Made by a program: the position numbers and the translations under genes. The notes below the pieces were generated by a model, which was not told the origin of the DNA, did no database searches, and worked only from the letters and a program-made list of their open reading frames with translations. From contig CAZPHC010000019.1 in NCBI GenBank assembly GCA_964586155.1, positions 1-64,000 of the forward strand: a stretch of DNA of 64,000 nt, given 5' to 3'. This DNA is from SXNM01 sp964586155 (lineage in GTDB: Bacteria; Myxococcota_A; UBA9042). Below are positions 28,067-39,395 of this stretch, piece by piece. How positions within the stretch are numbered: the first letter of the stretch is position 1; each line of letters begins with the position of its first letter.

Positions 28067-28095
28067 TTGACGCCGAACCGACCTTCGGCTTGGAT
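28067..28095 (+). promoter_or_regulatory. Candidate hisS promoter with inverted repeat in the spacer
   Basis: TTGACG (28067-28072), a 17-nt spacer and TTGGAT (28090-28095) precede hisS by about 35 nt. The spacer contains GCCGAA and TTCGGC as a 6-bp inverted repeat (28072-28089), which could be an operator or coincidence. Confidence 0.35.
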
Positions 28096-28130
28096 CGCGC
28101 GCCGCCGACGGCGACAGGAGAACTGACACC

Positions 28131-29465
28131 ATGGCCCCTCCCACCATCGAAGCGCGCACCCTCAAGGGCTTCCGCGACCAGCTGCCGGCCGAGATGGGCC
28201 CGCGCCGCGACATGATCCGCAAGGTCGAGGCGGTGTTCACGCGCCACGGCTTCGCGCCGATCGAGACGCCCGCGCTCGAATACGCCGAGATCCTGACCGG
28301 CAAATACGGCGACGAGGGCGACAAGCTGCTCTACCAGTTCGACGACAACGGCGGCCGCCGCGTGGCGATGCGCTACGACCTGACGGTGCCGCTGGCCCGC
28401 TTCTTCGCCCAGCACCAATCGGCGCTGCCGACGCCGTTCCGTCGCTACCACATCGGCCCGGTCTGGCGCGCCGACAAGCCGCAGCGCGGCCGCTTCCGCG
28501 AGTTCGTCCAATGCGACGCCGACCTGGTCGGCCACAACTCGGCCATCGCCGACGCCGAGGTGCTGGTCGTCGGCCTCGAGGTGCTGCGCGCGCTCGGCGT
28601 CGAGGACGCGCGCATCCACGTCAACCACCGCTGGATCCTCACGGGCTTGATCAAGGCCGCCGGCGTGGCCGAGGACGACGCGCCGAGCGTGATCCGCGCC
28701 GTCGACAAGCTCGACAAGATCGGGCCCGCTGGCGTCGCGGCCGAGATCGTGCGCGTCGTCGGCACCAGCGAGCAGGTGGCCGAGACGGTCCTCGCGACCT
28801 TCGCCGAGGCGGTGGATCTCGACGCGCTCGACGCGATCTTCGCCCGCGCCGCGCTCGATCCCGAGGTCTACGGCAACGCCGCCGGACGCCTGCGCCAGGT
28901 GCTCGGCCTCGTCACCGCCGCCGGCCACCCGGGCAAGGTCGTCTTCGACGCGAGCATCGCCCGCGGCCTGGACTACTACACGGGCATCATCTACGAGACG
29001 CGGCTGACCGATCCGCGCGTCGCCACGATCGGCGCCGTCATGAGCGGAGGCCGCTACGACGGGCTGATCGGCATGTTCGGCAAGACGCAGCAGCCCGCCG
29101 TCGGCATCAGCCTGGGCCTCGATCGCCTGCTCGCCGCGCTGCGCGAGCTCGGCCTCGCCAGCGACGGCCGCTTCGGCGCCGACGTCTTTGTCGCGATGTT
29201 CGGCGAGGATGACGCCGAGGTCGCGATGCAGCTGGCGACGACCCTGCGCCGGGCCGGGATCGGCGTCGAGCTCGCGACCAAGGGCGGCAAGCTCGGCAAG
29301 CAGTTCGAGGCGGCCGACAAGCGCGGCTGCACCTTCGCCCTGGTGGTGGGTCCCGACGATCGCGCGCGCGGCGAGGTCACGGTCAAGCACCTGCGCATCG
29401 GCGAGCAGCGAACCGTCGCGATGGGCGATGTCGTCGAGACCGTCCTGGCCATGCAGAGCGTCTGA
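28131..29465 (+). CDS. hisS: Histidyl-tRNA synthetase
   Basis: 444 residues. Class II synthetase charging tRNA-His. Motif 1 region KGFRDQLPAEM and motif 2 region FRRYHIGPVWRADKPQRGR-FREF are present. The histidine-binding block is ASIARGLDYYTG, followed by GGRYDGL and motif 3 GISLGLDRL. The C-terminal anticodon-binding domain is complete. ATG 28131 is preceded by GGAGAA. A tRNA-His gene lies 10 kb away on the other strand. Confidence 0.97.
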   Translation: MAPPTIEARTLKGFRDQLPAEMGPRRDMIRKVEAVFTRHGFAPIETPALEYAEILTGKYGDEGDKLLYQFDDNGGRRVAMRYDLTVPLARFFAQHQSALPTPFRRYHIGPVWRADKPQRGRFREFVQCDADLVGHNSAIADAEVLVVGLEVLRALGVEDARIHVNHRWILTGLIKAAGVAEDDAPSVIRAVDKLDKIGPAGVAAEIVRVVGTSEQVAETVLATFAEAVDLDALDAIFARAALDPEVYGNAAGRLRQVLGLVTAAGHPGKVVFDASIARGLDYYTGIIYETRLTDPRVATIGAVMSGGRYDGLIGMFGKTQQPAVGISLGLDRLLAALRELGLASDGRFGADVFVAMFGEDDAEVAMQLATTLRRAGIGVELATKGGKLGKQFEAADKRGCTFALVVGPDDRARGEVTVKHLRIGEQRTVAMGDVVETVLAMQSV

Positions 29466-29518
29466 GCTGGCATGCGGCGCGCTTGACCCCTTGCGCCGAG
29501 GCGGGAGAACGTAGCGCC

Positions 29519-30709
29519 ATGCACGACGCCCGAGCCCAGCGCCATCGTCCGCAGCGCCCCCTGGTGGGCCGGTTGGCGGTGTGGTCGGCGCTCGCGGCGC
29601 TGGTGGCGGCGTGCGGCCCTGCGGCGACCCAGGTCGTCGAGCTCAAGCCGGTCGAGATCAAGGCCCGCGACGGCCGGGACGGCAAGCGCGCGTTCGTCCG
29701 CGACTTCCAGGTGCTGTACGACGAAGCGATGGGCCACTACGACGCCGGGCGCTGGCGCGAGGCGGTCGACGTCTTCGAGATCCTGGCCGCCGAGTTCCCC
29801 GAGCACGACGGCTCGGGCGCCGCGGCCTTCAACTGCGGCCTCGCCTGGCTGCGACTCGGCGATCCGGCCGCGGCGGCGGCCCGCTTTCGCGACGCGATCC
29901 GCCACGGCCAGGGCAGCCGCGACGCGCGCGACGCGGTGTTCCTGCTCGCCGAGGCGCTGACGATCGGCGGCCGCCACGCCCAGGCCGCAGCGGTCTACAA
30001 CGCGGCGCTGCACGATCCAGAGGTCCAGCGCATCATGGGCGGCCCGCTCGGCCTGCTCGATCGGCTCGAGGCCAGCGCCAAGCGCGGCTTCGCGCTCAAG
30101 GCCGCCGGCAAGCCGCACGCCGCCGATCGCGCGCTGCGCGAGGTCGAGCGCATCTACGAGGACAACCGCGCGATCCGCCTGGTCGAAGACAGCGAGTGGG
30201 TCGTGCGCAGCTACTACGAGCGCGGCGAGATCTACCGCGAGCTCTTCGAGAGCATCCGCTTCCGCTTGCCGGTCGAGCGGATGCAGCGCGACCTCGAAGA
30301 CAAGGCCAACCTCTTCCTCAAGGGCCAGGCGGCGTACTTCCGCGCCGTGCGGCTGCACCACCGCAAGTGGTCGCTGGCCGCGGGCTACCGCATCGGCGGC
30401 CTGTATTCGCGCCTGATCGATGATATCTACGCCGCCGAGGTGCCGGCCGATCTCGACGCCAACATGCTCGAGGTCTACCGCGAGGAGCTGTTCAAGCACA
30501 CCGGCCACCTGGCCAAGCGGGCCGTGACGGTGTTGCGCAAGAACATCGAGCTCGCCGAGCGGATGGGCGTCGGCGGCGACTGGGTCGACAAGAGCCGGGC
30601 CGAGATGGAGCGGATGGAGAAGCTGCTCAAGCGCGAAGAGAAGCGGATCCAGACCAAGCAACCCCCGGCGACGCCAGCGAGCCGCCCCGAGGAGACGAGG
30701 CCGCGATGA
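29519..30709 (+). CDS. TPR-like lipoprotein
   Basis: 396 residues from ATG 29519 (GGGAGAA upstream). The lipobox ALVAAC follows a hydrophobic stretch, so it is a lipid-anchored envelope protein. Helical repeats are typical of tetratricopeptides: DEAMGHYDAGRWREAVDVFE, AFNCGLAWLRLGDPAAAAAR and VFLLAEALTIGGRHAQAA. The second half is long-helical and charged, ending in a Lys-rich segment and Pro-rich tail. Proteins of this kind usually act as scaffolds. It overlaps the next gene as ATGA, so the two are probably translated together. Confidence 0.8.
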   Translation: MHDARAQRHRPQRPLVGRLAVWSALAALVAACGPAATQVVELKPVEIKARDGRDGKRAFVRDFQVLYDEAMGHYDAGRWREAVDVFEILAAEFPEHDGSGAAAFNCGLAWLRLGDPAAAAARFRDAIRHGQGSRDARDAVFLLAEALTIGGRHAQAAAVYNAALHDPEVQRIMGGPLGLLDRLEASAKRGFALKAAGKPHAADRALREVERIYEDNRAIRLVEDSEWVVRSYYERGEIYRELFESIRFRLPVERMQRDLEDKANLFLKGQAAYFRAVRLHHRKWSLAAGYRIGGLYSRLIDDIYAAEVPADLDANMLEVYREELFKHTGHLAKRAVTVLRKNIELAERMGVGGDWVDKSRAEMERMEKLLKREEKRIQTKQPPATPASRPEETRPR

Positions 30710-31677
30710 GCCAAGACACCCTGCGCTACATCCGCCACGACACCACGCGGCGCTCCGGCCAAGGCCGCAAGCTGCGCGACGACGCCCTCGGCGCCAAGGT
30801 CGTCACGCTCGATCAGCAGCCGAACGTCGCGACGGTGCGGGCGATCCTGCTCGGCGTCGCCTGCGATCGCGGCGTCGGCATCGGCGGGGGCCGGATCGGC
30901 GCGGCGGACGGCCCGCAGCGCTTCCGCGACGCCTTCTTTCGCCTGATGGCGCCCGAAGGCTGGCAGGCCGGCTCGTTGCTCGACGCTGGCGACCTGCTCA
31001 GCGCCGGCCGCACCGACGAGACGCACGCCCGCCTGTCCGAGGTGATCGACGTGTTGACCGGCCGCTTCCCCCAGGCGCGGCTGGTCGTCGCCGGTGGCGG
31101 TCACGACGCGGTCTACGGCGAGATGCTGGGCGTCGCGCGACGACGCAGGCGTGACCACCAGGCTGCGCGTCTCGGCCTGGTGGTGGTCGACGCCCAGCCC
31201 GACGCTTCCAGCCACGACGGCGAGCCGCACGACCATACGGCGCTGCGCCGCCTGCTGCGGGAGCCGGCCGCTGCGCTCGCTGGCGACGACGTGCTGCTCG
31301 TCGGGCTGCAGACCGCGCATGCCGCCAGCGGCCAGGTCGCGTTCCTGCGCAGCCAGGGCGTGCGCCTGGTGCCGTTCGCCGATCCCCTTGCCGCGGACCT
31401 GCCCGATCTTGCGGTCGAGCTGGCCAGCCGGGTCGACGCGTTGACGCTCTCGATCGACCTCGGCGCGTTCGCCCAGAGCGTCGCCCCCGGCGTCAGCGAG
31501 CCGGTGGCGTTCGGCGTCGATCCCGACGTCGTCCTGGCAGCAGCGGCACGTCTGGGCGCGGCGGATCGGCCGGGATCGTGCGGCATCTGGGGCCTGAACC
31601 CACGCTTCGATCGCGACGGGGCGACGGCACGACTGGCCGCGCGGCTGGCCTGGGCCTATTGCGCCGGCGCCTGCTGA
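30706..31677 (+). CDS. Ureohydrolase-fold protein, formimidoylglutamase-like, metal site degenerate
   Basis: 323 residues. Overall layout follows the arginase/agmatinase/HutG superfamily: a GGGHD block (H133), a VVVDAQPDAS block (162-166) and a LTLSIDLGAFAQSVAPGVSEP region (about 246-266), the last being very HutG-like. Active members bind two manganese ions through H, D-x-H-x-D and D-x-D. Here H133, D162, D166 and D251 remain, but the middle His is Q164 and the second Asp is G253. Catalysis as a normal binuclear hydrolase is therefore doubtful. No other hut genes are nearby. It is coupled by ATGA overlap to the TPR lipoprotein gene. Confidence 0.8.
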   Translation: MSQDTLRYIRHDTTRRSGQGRKLRDDALGAKVVTLDQQPNVATVRAILLGVACDRGVGIGGGRIGAADGPQRFRDAFFRLMAPEGWQAGSLLDAGDLLSAGRTDETHARLSEVIDVLTGRFPQARLVVAGGGHDAVYGEMLGVARRRRRDHQAARLGLVVVDAQPDASSHDGEPHDHTALRRLLREPAAALAGDDVLLVGLQTAHAASGQVAFLRSQGVRLVPFADPLAADLPDLAVELASRVDALTLSIDLGAFAQSVAPGVSEPVAFGVDPDVVLAAAARLGAADRPGSCGIWGLNPRFDRDGATARLAARLAWAYCAGAC

Positions 31678-31711
31678 GGCTCCACCGCGGCCGAAGCCAT
31701 GACAGCGCTGC

Positions 31712-34105
<2,394 letters not shown>

Positions 34106-34217
34106 GGCTTGCTCCGAGCGCGTGATCCCGCGCCATCGCGGGGAACGACGCACCGCAGCACCACGAAAGGACGTTTCGGCCGAGGCGCCAGGGGGCCCGG
34201 CGCAGCAACCGTCGCGA

Positions 34218-35471
<1,254 letters not shown>

Positions 35472-35560
35472 CCTTCACCATCCCATGCCCACCGGCCGCG
35501 CTTGGGGACGCAGCGGGGGCGGAGTCTCAACCCTGCGGTGGCCGCGAGGGCCTTGCCACG

Positions 35561-35590
35561 ATAGTACGAATCGCGGCGGGCGCGCGTCAA
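35561..35590 (-). promoter_or_regulatory. Candidate clpX promoter
   Basis: On the minus strand TTGACG (35585-35590), an 18-nt spacer and TACTAT (35561-35566) lie in the 132-nt clpP-clpX gap, about 80 nt before the clpX start. Both elements are close to the sigma-70 consensus in an otherwise GC-rich gap. Confidence 0.5.
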
Positions 35591-35603
35591 AAACTCAACG
35601 CGC

Positions 35604-36200
35604 TCAGCCGGCGTTTTTCTCGCGCCGGACGACCGAGTCGATGACACCGTAAGCGACCGCCTGATCCGCGCTGAGATAGAAGTCGCGGTCGGTGTCGGAT
35701 TTGATCGTGTCGATGGTCTGGCCGGTGTGCTTGGCCACGATCTCGGTCATCAGCCCCTTGATGTGCAGCATCTCGCGGGCGGCGATGTCGATGTCGGAGA
35801 CCTGACCCGAGAAGCCGCCGAGCGGCTGGTGCAGCATCACGCGCGCATGCGGCAGGGCGAAGCGACGCCCGGGCGCGCCGGCCGCGAGCAGCACGGCCCC
35901 CATCGACGCCGCCTGGCCGATGCAGATCGTCGACACGGGGGCCGAGACGTACTGCATCGTGTCGTAGATCGCGAGGCCCGCCGACACCGACCCGCCGGGC
36001 GAGTTGATGTAGAGCGAGATCTCCTTCTTCGGATCCTCGCTGTCGAGCACGAGCAGCTGCGCGATGATCGAATTCGCAAGCGCGTCGCTCACCTCGGTGC
36101 CGAGGAAGATGATGCGATCGCGGAGCAGACGGGAGTAGATCCCCCACTCGCGCTCACCGCGTGGCGTCGTCTCGATGACGGTCGGGATCACCCAGGACAT
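35604..36200 (-). CDS. clpP: ClpP, serine protease subunit
   Basis: 198 residues, full length. Forms the tetradecameric proteolytic chamber. The catalytic triad is visible: Ser in GQAASMGAVLL, His in HARVMLHQP, Asp in SDTDRDFYL. INSPGGSVSAGLAIYDTM forms the oxyanion region. It lies between tig and clpX, the usual bacterial order. ATG 36200 starts MSWVIPTVIE; the N-terminus resembles the processed propeptide region. Confidence 0.98.
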   Translation of the reverse strand: MSWVIPTVIETTPRGEREWGIYSRLLRDRIIFLGTEVSDALANSIIAQLLVLDSEDPKKEISLYINSPGGSVSAGLAIYDTMQYVSAPVSTICIGQAASMGAVLLAAGAPGRRFALPHARVMLHQPLGGFSGQVSDIDIAAREMLHIKGLMTEIVAKHTGQTIDTIKSDTDRDFYLSADQAVAYGVIDSVVRREKNAG

Positions 36201-36314
36201 CTGCTTGCCTCCGTGCCGGCGTGGCGCCGACGTCGAACAACGCCGCAGCGGGCGCCAGGATTCCCGCCCCGATGCCGGCGTCGCTGCGTCCCCGCGGGGA
36301 CGGCGGCCGCTCGC

Positions 36315-37769
36315 TCAGACCGCGCCAACGTCGCGGGTGCCGTGGCCGTGGTGGCTGTGATCGTGGGTCGGATCGTCGCACTCGCCGTGATCATGGTCAT
36401 GATCGTGGTCATGATCGTGGTCATGATCGTGGCCATGGTGGTGGTCGTGGCCGCTGTGATCGTGGCCGTCGTCGACCTCGGCCATCTCGGCCGCCGGCTG
36501 ACGATCACGCCAGGTCACGGTCTCGCCGTCGGCCCAGGTCATCTTGGCGCCGATGGCGTCGAGCACGGCCTCTTCGGCCATGCGGTCCTTGATCGACCGG
36601 CGGGCGTCGGCGCCGGCGAAGTCCGAGCGGATCCGGTCGGCCATCTCGGGCATCTCGAGCGTCAGCCGCTCGATGCGGCCGTCGATGTCGGCGTCGCTGA
36701 TCTCGACCGGCTGCTGGGCGAGCAGCTTGTCGAGCGCCAGGGCGCGGCGAACCGCCACGGTGGCCTCGCCGCGCATCTGCTCACGCAGCATGTCCATCAG
36801 TCGCGACATCGAGGGCTTGCTGAGGTCGATGCCACCGAACATCCGCTTGGCGCGCCAGACGATCTCGCGGTCGATCAGCGTCTCGGGCGCCTCGATGGTC
36901 GACGAGCGCAGCAGGTGGTCGAGCACCGCCTCGCGCTTGCGGTCGGCGTTGGCCGTCTCGATCTTCTTGCCGAGCGCGGCGGCCTCGCGGGCGCGCAGGG
37001 CGTCGGCGTCGGCGCAGTTCTCCGCGCCGAGCACGGCCTCGATGGCCGGGCGGACGCGACGGCGGACGCTGACGACGCGGCCCGCGATCTGGGCCGTCTT
37101 GCCGGCCAGCGGCGAGACTTCGTCGGCCGGGACCTCGACCTCGCCCTCGAGCGCGTCACCCGGGCGCTTGCCCAGGCCGAGCGCCGAGAGCCATGCGGCG
37201 CCGCCGCCGATGACGACGCGACGCTCGGTCTCGTCGGTGGTGGTGCCGTCGGCCGTCAGGGTGAAGGCGAAGGTGACGACGTCCTGGTCGACGGCGGCGT
37301 CGTCGACGTCCTGGGCCGCGGCGTGGCGCTCGAGCACGGCCTGGACCTGCTCGTCGATGTCGGTGTCGTCGGCGACGATCCTGGTGATGCTCAGCTCGCC
37401 GCCGTCGAGGCCGCCGAGCTCGAAGTCCGGCACGACCTCGCAGACAAAGCGCAGGTCGAGCGGGGCGCCGCTGCGCAGCTCGCCGATCTCGGCCAGCTCG
37501 GGCGTGTCGAGCGGGCGCAGGCCGACCTTGTCGATCGCGGTGAAGAGGTGCGCGCGGACGAGCTTCTCGAGCACGTCGTCGCGGATCGCCAGGGCGAAGC
37601 GGCGCTCGAGCATCGCGCGGGGCGCCTTGCCAGGACGGAACCCGGGCAAACGCACCTTGGCGGCGATCTTGCGCACCACCGCGTCGTACGCGTTGGTGAC
37701 CTCTGGGGCCGGAATCTGCAGGGTGAGCTGCCGCCGGGATGCGCCGAGCGCCTCGACCGAAACGTCCAT
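36315..37769 (-). CDS. tig: Trigger factor with His/Asp-rich C-terminal tail
   Basis: 484 residues. A ribosome-bound chaperone and peptidyl-prolyl isomerase. The ribosome-binding signature is intact (KVRLPGFRPGKAPRAMLERRF). The central FKBP-like domain and the helical C-terminal domain with SDADIDGRIERL follow. From about residue 431 the protein carries a tail dominated by His-Asp pairs (GHDHSGHDHHHGHDHDHD and more), including one Cys, which is not part of ordinary trigger factors. It recalls the metal-binding tail of SlyD and suggests nickel, zinc or copper binding. Upstream, tRNA-Leu lies 70 nt away. Next is clpP. Confidence 0.96.
   Translation of the reverse strand: MDVSVEALGASRRQLTLQIPAPEVTNAYDAVVRKIAAKVRLPGFRPGKAPRAMLERRFALAIRDDVLEKLVRAHLFTAIDKVGLRPLDTPELAEIGELRSGAPLDLRFVCEVVPDFELGGLDGGELSITRIVADDTDIDEQVQAVLERHAAAQDVDDAAVDQDVVTFAFTLTADGTTTDETERRVVIGGGAAWLSALGLGKRPGDALEGEVEVPADEVSPLAGKTAQIAGRVVSVRRRVRPAIEAVLGAENCADADALRAREAAALGKKIETANADRKREAVLDHLLRSSTIEAPETLIDREIVWRAKRMFGGIDLSKPSMSRLMDMLREQMRGEATVAVRRALALDKLLAQQPVEISDADIDGRIERLTLEMPEMADRIRSDFAGADARRSIKDRMAEEAVLDAIGAKMTWADGETVTWRDRQPAAEMAEVDDGHDHSGHDHHHGHDHDHDHDHDHDHDHGECDDPTHDHSHHGHGTRDVGAV
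36397..36432 (-). repeat. 12-nt tandem repeat encoding the His-Asp tail of trigger factor
   Basis: Three perfect copies of TCATGATCGTGG (plus strand) lie in a row, with degenerate copies on both sides. They encode alternating His and Asp. Such a repeat could expand or contract by slippage and change the tail length between strains. Confidence 0.85.
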
Positions 37770-37839
37770 GGAGTCCTCCGCGGCCCGCTGTGGGGCCAGG
37801 TTCGGGCCACGGCGGCGGTCGCGCCGTGACGCTCGAGGG

Positions 37840-37923
37840 TGCGAGAGGGGGGACTTGAACCCCCACGCCCAAGCGGGCGCCAGAACCTAAATCTGGTGCG
37901 TCTACCGATTCCGCCACTCTCGC
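37840..37923 (-). tRNA. tRNA-Leu(TAG)
   Basis: An 84-nt type II tRNA. The acceptor is GCGAGAG/CTCTCGC, and anticodon stem-loop CCAGA-TTTAGGT-TCTGG gives anticodon TAG. A long variable arm is present. CCA is not encoded in full. It lies just upstream of tig and may share its transcript. Confidence 0.95.
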
Positions 37924-38007
37924 GACGGGCGCGATGACGTCAGGCCCCGGTCAGCGCGCCGCGGCAGAGATGCACCGACCCCGGATCGCACGCTGCGTTG
38001 ACCTGAT

Positions 38008-38040
38008 AACACAAAGCCCCCGGCGCGAACGCCGAGGGCT
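38008..38040 (-). terminator. Intrinsic terminator downstream of tRNA-Lys
   Basis: On the minus strand an 11-bp stem (AGCCCTCGGCG with CGCCGGGGGCT, one G-T pair) closes a TTCG tetraloop and is followed by TTTGTGTT. It ends the tRNA-His-Arg-Lys transcript before tRNA-Leu and tig. Confidence 0.8.
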
Positions 38041-38056
38041 CCGTGCGTTTCCCATC

Positions 38057-38131
38057 TGGTGACCCGGGAAGGACTCGAACCTTCAACCAGCGGATTAAGA
38101 GTCCGATGCTCTACCATTGAGCTACCGGGCC
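38057..38131 (-). tRNA. tRNA-Lys(CTT)
   Basis: A 75-nt cloverleaf. The acceptor is GGCCCGG/CCGGGTC with one G-T pair. The anticodon loop CTCTTAA gives anticodon CTT. CCA is encoded. It is last of three tRNAs before the terminator. Confidence 0.95.
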
Positions 38132-38165
38132 AGTCTGGGGGGAAACGATCCATCTCGCGAGCCAG

Positions 38166-38239
<74 letters not shown>

Positions 38240-38363
38240 GTCGTTCGCCTCGCCCGACCGCAGTCGTGCCGCGATCGGCTTGGCCCGGTGCTTGCTTGGA
38301 GCAAGGCGCGAGATGGGTCAACTGCGTTGGAAAGAGCCTGACCCGCATGAGTTGCACGGTCGG

Positions 38364-38437
38364 GGTGAGTGACGGGGATTGAACCCGCGACATCAGGAAC
38401 CACAATCCTGCGCTCTACCAGCTGAGCTACACTCACC
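38364..38437 (-). tRNA. tRNA-His(GTG)
   Basis: The acceptor is GTGAGTG/CACTCAC with an encoded extra 5' G opposite C73, the hallmark of tRNA-His. Anticodon stem-loop CAGGA-TTGTGGT-TCCTG gives anticodon GTG. It is first gene of the tRNA-His-Arg-Lys unit. Confidence 0.96.
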
Positions 38438-38479
38438 GACGGGCGACGAGGTGCCGCGCGGAGCGGCAACCGGGCGCGC

Positions 38480-38507
38480 ATCGTACGCAGGGACGGATCG
38501 GTGTCAA
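38480..38507 (-). promoter_or_regulatory. Promoter of the tRNA-His-Arg-Lys unit
   Basis: On the minus strand a perfect TTGACA (38502-38507), a 16-nt spacer and TACGAT (38480-38485) lie about 40 nt upstream of tRNA-His. This is the clearest sigma-70-type promoter in the window. Confidence 0.7.
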
Positions 38508-38583
38508 GCCCTGCACGAGCGGATCCTGCGATCTCGATCCGCCCCCGCCGCAAGCGCGCGACGAGAAGAAAGTTCGCGGCCCG

Positions 38584-38609
38584 GGAATGGCGCGAGGCGG
38601 AGGTGCGTT
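38584..38609 (+). promoter_or_regulatory. Candidate ECF-type autoregulatory promoter
   Basis: GGAAT (38584-38588), a 17-nt spacer and CGTT (38606-38609) fit the general ECF sigma pattern GGAAC-N16/17-CGTT. It precedes the ECF sigma gene start by about 60 nt. ECF sigmas often transcribe their own operon, so autoregulation is likely but inferred. Confidence 0.4.
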
Positions 38610-38669
38610 CTACGTTGGAAGGGGTTGGCGCGCAGGGGCGCAGTCGATGCCAACCAGGGAGCCAAGGAC

Positions 38670-39317
38670 ATGTTGGAGCTGTTCCGCAAGCGCAGGGATC
38701 GGACGACCTTCGACCGCGAGGCCATGCCGCATCTCGACGCGCTCTACGCCTACGGCCTGCACCTCGCGCGCAACCGCGAGGACGCCGAAGACCTGCTGCA
38801 GGAGACCTACGTCAAGGCCCTGCGCAACTGGCACCGCTACGAAGAGGGCACCAACTGCCGCGCGTGGCTGTTCCGCATCATGACGAACACGTTCTACAAC
38901 GTGGCGCGCAGCCGCAAGCGCCGGCCGCAGGTCGAGACCGACGCCCTGCCCGACGTCGAGATGCAGATCGCCGAGAGCTACGCCGACAGCGGCATCTACC
39001 GCCCGCTCGACGAGATCGTGCTCGACGGCCTGATGTCGCGCCACATGAAAGAGGCGCTCGACTCGCTGCCGGACGACTTCCGCACCGTGCTGCTGCTCGC
39101 CGACCTGCACGACTTCTCCTACAAGGAGATCGCCGAGGTCTGCGACTGCCCGGTCGGCACGGTGATGAGCCGCCTGTACCGGGCGCGCCGCGCCATGCAG
39201 CGCAAGCTGCTCGATCACGCGGTGCAGGAAGGCATCGTCGAGCGCCCCGAAGAGACCGACAACGGCGTCGTCCCGCTGGACGCGTTCCGCCTGCGAGGCA
39301 AGCGCAAGGCCGTGTAG
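38670..39317 (+). CDS. ECF-family RNA polymerase sigma factor
   Basis: 215 residues from ATG 38670 with GGAGCCAAGG upstream. Region 2 reads DAEDLLQETYVKALRNW and then CRAWLFRIMTNTFYN. Region 4 reads LPDDFRTVLLLADLHDFSYK and then TVMSRLYRARRAMQ. There is no region 3, as in group IV sigmas. It is paired with a zinc-type anti-sigma gene 78 nt downstream, so it probably answers an envelope or redox signal. The C-terminal 30 residues are polar and not conserved in the fold. Confidence 0.93.
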   Translation: MLELFRKRRDRTTFDREAMPHLDALYAYGLHLARNREDAEDLLQETYVKALRNWHRYEEGTNCRAWLFRIMTNTFYNVARSRKRRPQVETDALPDVEMQIAESYADSGIYRPLDEIVLDGLMSRHMKEALDSLPDDFRTVLLLADLHDFSYKEIAEVCDCPVGTVMSRLYRARRAMQRKLLDHAVQEGIVERPEETDNGVVPLDAFRLRGKRKAV

Positions 39318-39395
39318 TCGTGCTCGAACGGTGATGATCGACGTCCCGACCGAGGCAGTGAGCCCCGGGATGGGACCTGGATGCGGAGGATTCCC

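Noticed and set aside
36397..36432. CRISPR-like repeat array
   Set aside because: Units are 12 nt, contiguous, without spacers and in frame within tig.
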